Shown: in pieces, positions 34,762-47,481 of the stretch | How positions within the stretch are numbered: position 1 is the stretch's first letter | Layout: every line of letters begins with the position of its first letter | Assembly: GCF_036785885.1 (NCBI RefSeq) | Contig: NC_092314.1 | Location: 16,079,638-16,143,637, forward strand | Direction of reading: 5' to 3' | Source of the DNA: Coffea arabica | Lineage: Eukaryota; Streptophyta; Magnoliopsida; Gentianales; Rubiaceae | DNA: 64,000 nucleotides | Program-made: the position numbers and the translations under genes | Notes under the pieces: model-generated | The model's input: only the letters and a program-made list of their open reading frames with translations | Told to the model about the DNA's origin: nothing | Database searches by the model: none

Positions 34762-37700
34762 TGTAGACACCAAATTTTTGCCAAATTTTTGTCAAATTTT
34801 ATGTTTTATTGAATATTTTCTATTTGATGAATCATTTGTTTTCTTGTATTTTAAGTATATTTTGTCTCATTTTTGTAGGTTTATCTTAAAAAAAAAAAAG
34901 AAAAGAAAAGAAAAAAAGAAAAAACAAACCAAAACCCATTTGACAAAAATCCCTTGGTTCCCTCCTGAATCTCGGGGACTGACAAAAAAAAAAGAACGGC
35001 ACTTTTGGGGCTCAAGAAAAACTACTCCCTCAATTCAGCACACTCTCGGTTCTCTCCCTGACACAGGGACAAGAAACAAAAACAGACAAGAAAAAAAAAA
35101 AAAACTCTCTCGGCTCTTTCTCTGGTCTCTCAACCGAAAAAAAGAAAAAAAAAGAATAACGCCTCTCCTTCTCTCGGCTCTCATCTCTCCCAATATTTTT
35201 CCAACACATTTTGCACACAACAAGGCAGCAACCGGTTGGATAATTGGAGCTTTGCATCAGAAACTTCAACCAAGCGATTGCCACCTACATTGAGGTAATT
35301 TTTAGTTTTGTTTAGCACATTAAATCCATGCTTCATTGTTTAATTTTCTTTTGCTTTTGCTGGTTTCCTTGGTTGTTGGGTTGCTAATTTTTGGGACAAT
35401 TCATGCACAGAACTAAGAAAAAAAGAAACGGGCCCATGAATGCATGTCAAGTGTTTGTGAAAATGCCAAAATGGAAAAAATGAATTTTAGGGGCTGTTTT
35501 GCTTTATTCTAGTCTCTTTATGTTGTTTTCTTGTCAAATTAAAGTCATAGTAATATTTTATAAGTTGTAAGGAGTGTTATGGTATCATTTTTGGTGAAAG
35601 ATAGGGTGATTTGAAAAAAATAAAAACTGGACTGTATTTTGACATTTTGGCCACTTTTGGGTCATCTTTTGTAAAAACTAAATCCGGAAATGGAACCTAC
35701 GCGAAAAATCGAATGAGGGGGTGTATTTTGAGGATTTTTGGTAACCGGAGAGGTCACCGGCGGTAGCGGTCGGCGGCGGCGGCGCCACCGGCGACCACCA
35801 TGGCCGCCAGCTGAAGCTTCAGCTCGCCTGGGAAGAAGAAGAGACGGAACGAACGGGGAAGAAAGAAAAGAAAGAAGAAGAAGAAAAAAAAAAGAAAGAA
35901 AAGAAAAGAAAGAAAACGGTTTGGGCTAATGTTTTTTCTTCGGTTGGGCCAGGAGTTAGTTTTGGTTGGGTTTTGGAAATGGGCTTTGGTTTATTTTTTC
36001 TTTTGGGTTTCGGATGGGCTAGGAGGCTGGAGCCCATGCATTTCTGGGTCGGGTTTGAGTGATAAAATGACGGGTTGGCCTGCTCGTTTCTATGGATTTT
36101 CGGTTGGGCTTAGGTAGTTTTTGGCCCAAAGAAATAAATAATGGCCCAATGGCCTTTTTCTCCCCAATCAGAAATCAAATTTTGCACTTTAGCCCCTGAT
36201 TTCTGGAGTAGTTCACTTCGGCCCAGAATATTTTAAATTCCTTTCACTTAGGTACTTAATTTAATTGCACTTTGGTCCTTGAATTTTATCTTTCATTTAA
36301 TTTTGACCCTTAAACTTTGGAAAAATATAACTTCTGTCCCTAAAAGTTTTCAATCTTTGCAATTCAGTCCCTGATGAATTTTGACTCTCTTTATTATGAT
36401 TGTTTCTTTTCTTTAATAACTAATTATGTTATTTTTGAACATATTCAACTTGCAATTTTTAGATGTTCTTAAATTTCTTTGCGTTTGACATGTTAATGTG
36501 AATTTAGTATTTTAACATTATTATTATTTTCAATTAAAGTGGTGCCATGATTCTTTTGTTCATTGTGAGTATAAATAGGACAATTTGACTCCATTTAGTC
36601 ACCACTTCAAACGGGAGGTACCCCTATTTTATTATTTCAATGTCAATTACGTGCTCTTATGTGCTCCTATTTGTTCTTATGTGTTTATATATTTTTATAT
36701 GCTTTATTTACTTGATTTAAATATTCATTCAAATTTTCTTATATATGTTTTAGTTAATTTTTATAATGATTCAAGAGGCATTTAAATACCTCAAAAATGT
36801 AATAGATAGGATAATTAGATTTGTTTTATTATATTTTTCCCTTCTAGATTGTAGTTAGGCGCCCCCGATGTAATAGATAGGTTGCGTGTTTACGTGGCTT
36901 ATGTGTTATGTGTTTTGTCCGCTTTTCTTAGGATTTTGGCATCTAGATATTATGTTTACGTGTTATGTGCTACGTGCTCTTATGTGTTTATTTGTTTTAA
37001 TTTATGTTTTATTTGTTTCGCTATGAATTGTTAATGCATGACGTCACCACACTAGTCCAACGCTAGTTGTGGTTTCTCCCTCCGCTTACTTGCTAGTCCA
37101 ACGCTAGCAAGGATTTTTAGAAATGGGCTAGTCCAACGCTAGACCCTTTAGGTCATCTTGCGCTAGATTCATCATTGTATGTTATTCATTACATTTTCAT
37201 GCATATTTTTATACTAAGATCTTTTGCCATTTGCATGATATTCCCTATTATCTATTATCTCCCTATCCTCCATATGTGTTAATCATATCATTTAGAATTG
37301 CATTTCATTTAAGAATTTGTGGAATAAATTAGTTCATTTGCTTGTTCATATTAGGAGAATTATCCTTTGATCATGGAATATGGGTGATTATAACTCTTTA
37401 GTTTAAATACCCCATTAATCCGTGTATAAGAAAATTATGTCACGAGTTTTTGTCTCCCGTACCCATTATGCTGCATTTCCTTTTTCTTTGATCACTTATA
37501 CCTATGTATAATTTAATTTAATTTTATTTTATTTAATTTCATCATTTGCATACTCGTGACCCCTTCAAGGAATTATTTTGGTTTTCGCAATCAATGCGAT
37601 TGATATCAATTAAACTCTTGAATGGATATTTTGTCCCATTCGATATTTTATTTTAGATTTGTATCCATATAGAAAATATCCAAATGTGATAAATTTAAGG

Positions 37701-38098
37701 GTTAGATTAAGAAAATTTTGACTAAACCACGCAACTAGCTTAGACTAGATTGAAAGGGTGCCTTAGATTTGAGTTAATCGAACCTTTGCCTTCCCTTTCT
37801 TCAACCGTGACTCCCGAACTCATTTTCTCTGTTTTCAAAGACCTGGAGTTGTCAAAAAGGGTTTCATTTTATTTCTATTCAAAAAATATTTTTTTGGTGA
37901 CTTGGTACACTCAAACTCAATACCAAGTGGCGACTCCTATTTTTTTTAAAAACCCTTTTTAGACTAATTTTTGGACCCAAATCGTCGCATTTTTTAAAGT
38001 CCCATTTTAGGTCTCTTTTTACTTATTTTAAAATAAAATTACATCTTTTATAAACACCCTTCTTTTTATTTTTCCATCGCGAAAAATGGGGCGCGACA
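34762..38098 (+). repeat. LTR 2 (middle, chimeric LTR), 3337 bp
   Basis: At every site where LTR 1 and LTR 3 differ in the first ~1.9 kb (for example 34999 and 36677), this LTR has the LTR 3 base. At the four differing sites from 37226 onward it has the LTR 1 base. It is followed by a primer site and preceded by a polypurine tract, so it served as 3' LTR for the left unit and 5' LTR for the right unit. Confidence 0.95.
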
Positions 38099-38101
38099 GC
38101 T

Positions 38102-38119
38102 TGGCGACTCCACTGGGGA
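38102..38119 (+). other. Primer binding site 2, tRNA-Arg(ACG)
   Basis: The same 18-mer as primer site 1, three bases after the end of LTR 2. Confidence 0.85.
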
Positions 38120-39548
38120 CGCTAGAGAGTCCAAGCATTTGGTTTAGTTGTCTTTTCTTTTTTTAATCCTTTTTATTCATCATATTTGGATGTTTTAGGT
38201 TGCATTTTTTTTTCTTTTTTAGGATGTTTTACGTTTCACACTCGTATTCGTTCCTCGTATCTGATGAATGGTTTATTCATTTACTTGTTCGTACCGCGCT
38301 TTGCATTGCATTTGGGTGGGGGATATTACCCTAGAGCCTCGCATTGGTTCTCGATCCCTCTCCTCCAAACCGAACACTGGCATACGTGCATACGTTTTAT
38401 TTTTTATCCCTTATTTATTTTTCTTTTAGTGGCTTGTCACGCCACTTTTTCCTGTTAGGATTAGGCGACCCACTTGGGCGTGTGATCGCGACACGACGTG
38501 TGCGTAGCATGATCCGGGGGGTCACTCAATCTTCCATTTTAAGCTTTGGGTTGATAGCCTTTAGTTTTTAGTCGAAAATTGAGGATTTTTTATAGATTCA
38601 CTTGGACATGTGGCCGTGGCACGACGTGCACGTAGCAATGTCTGGGGAATCGCTCGAGCCACCGACAAAAAACCTTGGGATTAATGACCTTTGGTTTCCA
38701 AGTCTGAAGGCTCGGGGACCTAAAACCTATCGAGTCTAGATGCATTAGTGAGCCGATACTTCATGCATCCATGATAGTTTACCTAAGGTAGAATCTGTCT
38801 TACCCTATTAGTGACACTATTCACGAGGGGAGGGATCCAACCCCTCTTTTCCTTTTATTGCTTTCTCTCTTTGTATTGTTTTGCTACAATGTGTTGTGTA
38901 TTTGTCTGATTGAACTAACTTTTCTTGGTTTTTGTCTCCATTGCATTCATAAGCCCTAGAAAATAAGAGTTCTGGCATGGTACTCTCTAGGAGCCTACCC
39001 TATTTGATATGACACGTTTAAATTCAATGCTTCGCATTTAAAGCATGAATACATTTCATTTTAGGCTCACCCCGGCATACAAAAGGGGGTTCTTTCAGAT
39101 CATGTTTCATTTGTATACTGCATACTTAGTCGCTTTGATAAATTGGCAACATACATAAACCTTAGAGGGAATGCCATTTAGGGGATCCCATGATAGTAAT
39201 AAGCCGCCTTGTGTCTCGGACATGTAATCCAATGAGACTTGCACGTTTATATTTTTTGTACCATCCAAAGGGGTAGTGCACAAGGTAAGGTAGGATTCGA
39301 TCCCTTCCGTTTGACGACATTGAGGATGATGGAACAGTTTTTATGCATTAGAATATGAGCATCTAACAATCATTTTTTGGTCATTTTATCAGAATTGGTA
39401 AAAATCCCTTGCGTAAAGGACATTAAGTTGAAGAAATTCACAAATTCCTCATTGTTGAGATGATAAGTGTGTTAAGGCCAAATCTTGATTTCTGAAAGCT
39501 CATAGACTAATGAATCACAATGAATTTTTTGAAACTATCAATGGGCAG

Positions 39549-40084
39549 ACAATTCCATCGATTTGGATAAATCATCAATTTCATTCATTTTATTTTTGTA
39601 TCTAAGATGATTGAATCGATTTTTTTTTATAGATCATTCGACCCATACAATTTTGCTCATTTTTTTTTAATTTCATTTTCATTTTGAATAAATCATCAAT
39701 TTCATTCTGTTTATTTGGCCAGTGATTCAGTCGATTTGTGAATAAACTGTCAATTCCATCCAATCCATCTTGACCAATTTATTCACTTTAGGTCAATTCA
39801 GTCAATTTTGAATAAATCGTCAATTTCATCCAATTAATTTTACCAGCTTATTCAATTTTTAGGACAATCCAATCAATTGTGACTAAATCGTTAATTTTTT
39901 AGTAAATTTTCAATTTCATCAAATCCATTATTTTTTTTAGGATAATTCAGTCAATTGTTTAGTAAATTTTCAATTTCATCCAATCCACTTGTTCAGTTTT
40001 ATTCACTTTTAGCATAATTTAATCAATTTTTGAACTAATTATCAATTCCATTTGATCCATTTGGCCCGTTTATTCTTTTTTTTT
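39549..40084 (+). repeat. Diverged AT-rich tandem repeats in internal 2
   Basis: Copy of the 26840-27375 array, offset by 12,709 bp, with no change that I noticed. Confidence 0.7.
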
Positions 40085-42097
40085 TAAAAGTTTTGATCTA
40101 TGGTTTATCGAATAAACTTGTCGAGACATTTCAATTCATTCAAAAATAAGCTTTTCACACTAAATTAATTTTTAATATCACTTTATGTGTCAATCAAAGC
40201 AATCAATCCATTCGGACTTTGTCCTCATTTTATTAGAACAAATTGTCTCTTGTCACTCCAATTAACCAAATTTTTTAAAATTGTCTTCTATTCGAATTTC
40301 AATAAGTCGATCGGATCCATCAGGTATGGTATGGTGCCTACCCCTGAGGATTGCATTTTCATGCTAGGCCAACCCTTGGCATAAAAGGGCTCTCCCATAG
40401 GACATGCATACCGATTTTGCAGTTTTGCTTACTAACTCTGGGTATTTTGCTTTTATTTTTTCCCCCTCCCCTGCATTTATAAAAGTTGTTTTAACAAGGT
40501 AAAAAAAAATATATTTTTCCTATATCTGATAATATTTTTGGGTCTAATAAATTTTGAAAAATTACAAATGTTACTTGATTCTTGGGCAGATCCTACAATG
40601 TGAAAAAAAAAATGAAATGAAAAAAAAAAAGAATGAAAAATCCATTTGAAAATGCTAGTGTAAAGCATCTCAAAAATCTCTTGATTCATTATTTCTAATC
40701 CATTTTGTCTCAAAAGATAGAAAGAGAAAGTGTGTATATATTTGAAAGTGTATTCTTTAGAGATATTTATTTTTCTCACATGTATTATATTTGAGAAATT
40801 TTCAAACATTTGAATAATAAAGTTTTATTTAGACAACTATTGTTTTGTATATACTCATTCTTTATTTGCTCATTGGGAGATTTCATGATGAATCCTAAGA
40901 AATAAGGCTAAATTGAAATTTTTTGACCTCTTGTTCGAAATTCATGAGCGTATGTCCAATTCTCAAAATTCTTTGCATACACTAGATTTGTGGTCTAAAC
41001 TATTCAATGAGAGCAGTCGAAAATAAAGAGGGGTCATTCAAATTTGATAGTTTGTCATAGAATATCAACCCCGGCACTTTTCTTTTTCATCTTTTGTCCA
41101 CTTCTATTGAACCTCCAAAGTCAGTCACCTTGGTTGACTTGCTTCAAAGTGAGATAATTTTTACCGTGAAATGTTCACTGTGTCTAACCAGATTCAATTC
41201 ACATCCGAGTGAAAGCAAAAATGTCCATTATTTCTTATTTGTTTTGAAAATTTGGAATGATACTTTAAGCTTTTCGTTTCTATATCTATACAGATTTTAT
41301 CAATTGTTCTCCCATTTGAACCTTTTAAAAGTACAATTTCATTTCAAATAAGAGCCTTAGTGATCATAATTTTACACGTCAAAAGGAAATGGATTTTCTC
41401 AACGGGCTATTCTTTACTTTGGTTGTCATGAAAAATAAGAATGATGCTTTGGCCGTTGTTTCTACTATCCAAACACTATCCATTCTTTGCATCCTCGTTT
41501 GAGCCTAAATTGGTGGTTCGTTTCAAAAGCACTTATGATCGTACCCCCACACTGGGAAAGGAGATTTGAGAATTGAAAAAATGGCAAAGATGCTCAAAAT
41601 TTTAGCAAGAGAAAAATTACAAGTTGGGGGAATTTGACTCTACCATTGATATTTTGGTCTTCAATATAAAAAAGAAACAGGGGCCACCTACACTCCAAAT
41701 TAGGGAGTTTTCGATTTTATCATTGACATTGGGATATCAGTATTGGTAAAATAAAAAATAAAAAAAAAGGGAAAAGAGAGAAAAGAAAAAAAATGAAAAA
41801 AATGAAAAATGATGAAAAAAAAAGAAAAGAAAGAAAATGCGAAGACATCCAATACTGCCTTCCCCTTAGTGATTGTTGAAGAAAAAAGAGGATTGATAAG
41901 AAAGAGAGAGTCAAAATGGGGTTCCGGATTTCAAATCCAAAACTGGGGCAATTTTTTAAGGAATGCGATCTTAAGTGCGTTGTCCTTGAAAAGTTTATTT
42001 CTTTTAGCTATCGGTGTTAAGCCATATTACAAGCTCATAAAGTCCATTGTTGACTTATCTTTCATGACAATTTGAAGTGAAAATCTTGCCTCTAAGG

Positions 42098-42631
42098 TAG
42101 GGCTGCAAACGAATCGAGCCGCTCGCGAGCCGCTCGCGAGCGGCTCGAGTCAAGCTCGAGTCGAGCTCGACATTAATCGAGCTCGAGTCGAGCTCGAGCC
42201 AACTCGAGTCAAACTCGAGCTCGAACTCGAGCTCAAAATATTAAACTCGTTAGCTCGCGAGCCGGCTCGCGAGCTTGAATATATATATATATATTTTTTA
42301 TTTTTATTTTTATTTAATAATAAAATTACGTATATTATATATATATTTTTTATTTTTTATTTTCATAGTGAAATTACGGATATATCCTTAATATTTTATT
42401 ATTTATTCAGAAAAAATATTATTTTATTTATTTTTTTAAAAAATAAAATAATTTTTTTTTATTTTTTTCGAGCTCGAGCTCGAGCTCGGCTCGACTTGAT
42501 TCGAGTCGAGCTCGAGCTCGAAAATTGCCAGCTCGTCGAGCTCGAGCTCGAGCTCGAGCTTGATAAAATTTAGCTAAGGCTCGGCTCGATTAGCTCAAAA
42601 CTCGACTCGGCTCGGCTCGTTTGCAGCCCTA
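42098..42631. mobile_element. hAT-like palindromic MITE in internal 2
   Basis: Same ends, same CTCTAAGG flanks (42090-42097 and 42632-42639) and same site as the copy at 29389-29911. At 534 bp it is 11 bp longer, because one GAGCCGCTCGC unit is present twice near 42118-42139. Confidence 0.9.
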
Positions 42632-43729
42632 CTCTAAGGAACCTACCATTCACTCGTGATCATAAGGTCATAACTTGTTTCCATATGTTTGGCTATCGTT
42701 TCTACCCATACATTATAAGCCCATAGAGATTATATGTTGACTGAGTTTTCTCAAAAAATAAGAGTGATAAGCTATTTGCTTTCACCAAGATGTGATATTG
42801 AATGTGTTGGATACAATTTGGGCAAAAAAAAAAACAAAAAAAAAAAAAGACAGATCCTGACATACCATTCCCCTGAGTCATCTCAAAATCCTGAATAATA
42901 TCCATTTGATTGGTTCTAAAAGATGAGCTCATAAGAAAAGTGGTCCTTTTCCCTCAACACCAATCCCAAAATAAGGAAGAGATCTTTTTCAATTTGGTCT
43001 TATTTTTGAGGGATTTATCATGGAATCTTCTACATGAGTTTGGATATGATATTTAAATTCTTCATGTGAAAAATGTAGTTTCTATTCACATTGCATGTGA
43101 TTATTTTGCAACTAAAAAAAAAAAAAAAACCCCAAATCTGGGGCAAATTTTTTGTAATATATTGTGAGATTTCACCAAATAAGTTCAAATTGAGGCAAAA
43201 ATTTTATAATACATTTGTAGGGTATGTCCAAGATCAAGTATATATTTTTAAAATTTTGATAAGTCAATACTTTGCATGAATCTTAATTGTTACATCATTG
43301 CTTAAAAAAAAAACACAAAAAAAAGAATAAAAAAAAATTGAAAAATTCAAGTGCTTTGAAAAATTCCCCATATGCAGGTGTTTATGGTTGAGATCGAGGA
43401 AAAAGTGCAATTCAAAACTTGCAAATTTGGAGATTAATCACAAATAAAAATGGAGCAATAATGCTACATTGCAAAGTGGAGGATCGGCTATTTGCTCAAA
43501 AGGAGTACATACTTCAGCAGCCAACTTGAAAAAAAAAAAAGAGAAAAGAAAAGAAAGGAGGAATGAAAAAAAAAGAGAATAATGAAAAAAAAAGAGGAAA
43601 AAATGAAAAAAAAAGAAAAGAAAAAAGGATTGAAAAAAAAGAAAAAAGAAAAAGAGAGTTTTTCCTTCGATTTTGCGAAATTTTGCAATTGAACTCTGGG
43701 AGCATTTCATTGGAGATTACATTTCTAAG

Positions 43730-44160
43730 TTGGGGTAACACCTTGCCCTCTTATGCTGTAATGGAAGTGGTAATACATGCCAAAACCGAGATTCCGTCCT
43801 TGCACATTTTGACAAAGGCTCAGGCAGAAGAAATCGAATGGATTAAGGAGCACAATGAGTTGCTGTCTCTAATTGATGAAAAAGAAGTTGAATGTTTGTC
43901 ATGGACAATGCTATCATCAAAGGATGGTTCGTTAGTTATGACAAGAAAGACAAATCTCGCTTAATTGAAGTGAGGGATAAGGTTTTGAAGTAAATTCTTC
44001 TTATTCAAGAGGAGGTTAAAGAAAAGTTTGCTCCAACTTGGCAAGGGCTATTTATTGTTCAAAGAGTGCTATCCGGAGGAACGCTCATGCTTACAGAACT
44101 GGATGGACAGGTCTTTCCTCTGCCAATCAATTCGGATATGTGTAATAAATGCTTTCTCTG
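43730..44160 (+). pseudogene. Decayed C-terminal pol tail in internal 2
   Basis: Duplicate of the remnant at 31010-31440, with the same frameshift and stops. The damage therefore predates the duplication. Confidence 0.8.
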
Positions 44161-45599
44161 AGTATGTGATTTTTCTTTTTGAAATACCATCTAGGGCGGA
44201 TCAAAGGCGAGCCTTCTTCTTTTCTCTTTGAACATCTTACCCCTAGTTTTCCCCATTGAACCTCCAGAATAATTTAACCCTTTATTTGATAGCCCTCCTA
44301 AAGATTGCAAACCCCACACTGGGGTAAATTTTTATCTCCTATTTGTCAAAAAAAAAAGAAAAAAAAAGAAAAAAAAAAGAAGAAAAGCCAAATTGGGGCA
44401 ATTTTTTCTGTTTTAATACCCTCATACTGGGGCAAATATTGATAGAACGTGATCTTAGGGGTTTGAAACCTCTTTGAGGATTTTGCTCTCAAGCCTTAAC
44501 ATTTCTTCCACACCCCACCTGACCCCATCATAAAAATCATAAAGTTTCGACCTCCGCTTTAGTGGTATTTCTAATAAAAATCACTCAATCAAATGGCAAA
44601 TGATGTCAATACACCTTCACCAATTTTGCATGGGAAGGATTGTCGCACTGATGCCATCATTTCTTAAAACATATTCTTGAGTTGATAAAAGTTGTTGACA
44701 AGATTTGTTCATTGAGTGAAAACCCGAATGGGCGTCTTTTCAAAAAGAAAGAAAAAAGAGAGAGAGAGAAGAAAAAAATGAAAAAGAAAAAAGAAGAAAA
44801 TAAAAAGAAATAGAAAAAGGAAAAGAAAATGGGGGTGACCTTAAGGAAAATCCGAAATGGTTAAGGTCATCAAGGTGAGATTTTGGAGCACAAGAGAATC
44901 ATGAACGAAAAGCGGGTTGCTGACACTTGAGTTACTGGCCATTCATTCAAATCTGGTCATTAGAAAAGTGGATTTGTGGTACAAAGTGAGGTATGGCTGA
45001 CTGATGCTGGAAAATTGAGAAGATTCAAAACAAGTTGCAGCACAACTCTTGAGGAGCAATTTTGACATCGAAAGATCATGCTTGCATGGTTCTCAGGGCC
45101 AAAAGGAGCACAAGGAATCACATGGTATTGGTATCATATGATCACTCTTTTTGCTTTTTCGAAAGCATGAAAAATGTGGCCTTCGTTAAACATGATTTAC
45201 ACTGGGGCAAATATCAGAGGAATGAGCTCCAATTTTGGTAATGCATTTTAAATCGGCTTTGTGAAAAAAAAAGGGTCTTTTAAAATCGAGAGGACAGTGA
45301 CATATGTATGTACCTCTCAAATCTCTTGAAAGGAGAGTTGTCATTGGTATTCTTCAAGTTTTAGAATTCGTCACCTTTGATTTTTTTTCAAAAAAAAAAA
45401 AAATAATAATAAAACAAAAAACAAAAAAGTGTGTTTCTTTCATTTCTTCTAAATTTTGGAAAAAAAAGAGGGATTGCAAATCCACCAACTTGAGCAACGT
45501 GCATTTTAATCATTCAGTTTGATAATATTGAACTTGCATTTTAATTTCTTTCAGTGTTTAATTGGGCTCGGGTCAATCCCACCAATCTGTTTTTAAAAA

Positions 45600-45641
<42 letters not shown>

Positions 45642-45656
45642 ATCAAGAAGATCCAA

Positions 45657-47090
45657 TTTAATTTCCTGTTGGTGAGTCTCAGCGTCCACCGCGCACCCTT
45701 CTATCCCCCTTCTTGACAATTTAATTTTCTGTTGGAGCGTAATCGCGTCCCTCCGCGCATCAATTTAATTTCCTGTTGGTGAGTCTCAGCGTCCACCGCG
45801 CACCCTTCTACCGCCCCTTCTTGACAATTTAAATTTCTGTTGGTGAGTCTCAGCGTCCACCGCGCACCCTTCTATCTCCCTTCTTGACAATTTAATTTTC
45901 TGTTGGAGCGTAATCGCGTCCCTCCGCGCATCAATTTAATTTCCTGTTGGTGAGTCTCAGCGTCCACCGCGTACCCTTCTACCTCCCATTCTTGACAAAT
46001 TTAATTTTCTGTTGGAGCGTAATCGCGTCCCTCCGCGCATCAATTTAATTTCCTGTTGGTGAGTCTCAGCGTCCACCGCGCACCCTTCTACCTCCCCTTC
46101 TTGACAATTTAAATTTCTGTTGGTGAGTCTCAGCGTCCATCGCGCACCCTTCTATCTCCCTTCTTGACAATTTAATTTTTTGTTGGAGCGTAATCGCGTC
46201 CCTCCGCGCATCAATTTAATTTCCTGTTGGTCAGTCTCAGCGTCCACCGCGCACCCTTCTACCTCCCCTTCTTGACAATTTAAATTTCTGTTGGTGAGTC
46301 TCAGCGTCCACCGCGCACCCTTCTATCCCCCTTCTTGACAATTTAATTTTCTGTTGGAGCGTAATCGCGTCCCTCCGCGCATCAATTTAAATTCATGTTG
46401 GTGAGTCTCAGCGTCCACCGCGCACCCTTCTATCCCCCTTCTTGACAATTTAATTTTCTGTTGGAGCGTAATCGCGTCCCTCCGCGCATCAATTTAATTG
46501 TCTATTGGAGCGTAATCGCGTCCCTCCGCGCATCAATTTAAATTCATGTTGGTGAGTCTCAGCGTCCACCGCGCACCCTTCTATCCCCCTTCTTGACAAA
46601 TTTAATTTTCTGTTGGAGCGTAATCGCGTCCCTCCGCGCATCAATTTAATTTCCTGTTGGTGAGTCTCAGCGTCCACCGCGCACCTTTCTACCTCCCCTT
46701 CTTGACAATTTAAATTTCTGTTGGTGAGTCTCAGCGTCCACCGCGCACCCTTCTATCCCCCTTCTTGACAATTTAATTTTCTGTTGGAGCGTAATCGCGT
46801 CCCTCCGCGCATCAATTTAATTTCCTGTTGGTGAGTCTCAGCGTCCACCGCGCACCCTTCTACCTCCCCTTCTTGACAATTTAAATTTCTGTTGGTGAGT
46901 CTCAGCGTCCACCGCGCACCCTTCTATCCCCTTTCTTGACAATTTAATTTCCTGTTGGAGCGTAATCGCGTCCCTCCGCGCATCTTTTTCTAAAAAGATC
47001 AATTTAATTTTCTGTTTGTGAGTCTCAGCGTCCGCCGCGCACCCTTCTATCCCCCTTCTTGGAGCGTAACCGCGTCCCTCCGCGCATCTT
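45657..47090 (+). repeat. Two-monomer GC-rich minisatellite, internal 2
   Basis: Copy of the 32937-34370 array with the same monomer order and the same private variants (for example CCATTCTTGAC, GGTCAGTCTC and TCTATTGGAGCG). No unit has been gained or lost since duplication. Confidence 0.95.
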
Positions 47091-47467
47091 TTTCTAATTA
47101 TGACAAGTTACTTTTCTTGACTGTTTTGATTAATAATTGTGCTTTCTCATTCATTTTGGGTTTCATGTTTAGAAGTTCTGATAGCTCAGACTTTTTCGAT
47201 TTTGCAAAGATCACAGTTGGTCAATGCACTTGTTTCATTGTGATTCACTTGTAATTTGAACTACGTTTGACCTGATTCCCATGGCGGGATACGTAGGCAA
47301 CTCTACATGAGTTCGGTCACGTGCTTTCTGTAATGTTATTGCATCATTTTGCTCAATAATTTCAGCCAAGTGTTGGCTTGTTTATTTTAGTTCAAGTGCA
47401 GCTAGAAGAGACAGGTAAGCGATTTGGTGCCTACGTCTTTGTCTTGAGTTTTTTTGAAACTCTAAAC

Positions 47468-47481
47468 AAAGAGGGGCAAGC
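47468..47481 (+). other. Polypurine tract before LTR 3
   Basis: AAAGAGGGGCAAGC directly before LTR 3, identical to that before LTR 2. Confidence 0.8.

Larger units (their letters stand above)
38099..47481 (+). other. Internal region 2 of the array
   Basis: Near-identical repeat of internal 1 with the same contents: primer site 38102-38119, AT-rich repeats 39549-40084, MITE 42098-42631, pol tail 43730-44160, minisatellite 45657-47090. It is 11 bp longer (9383 against 9372 bp) because of an extra GAGCCGCTCGC unit in the MITE palindrome. I noticed only one other difference, an A/G change in the MITE near 42578. Confidence 0.9.
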
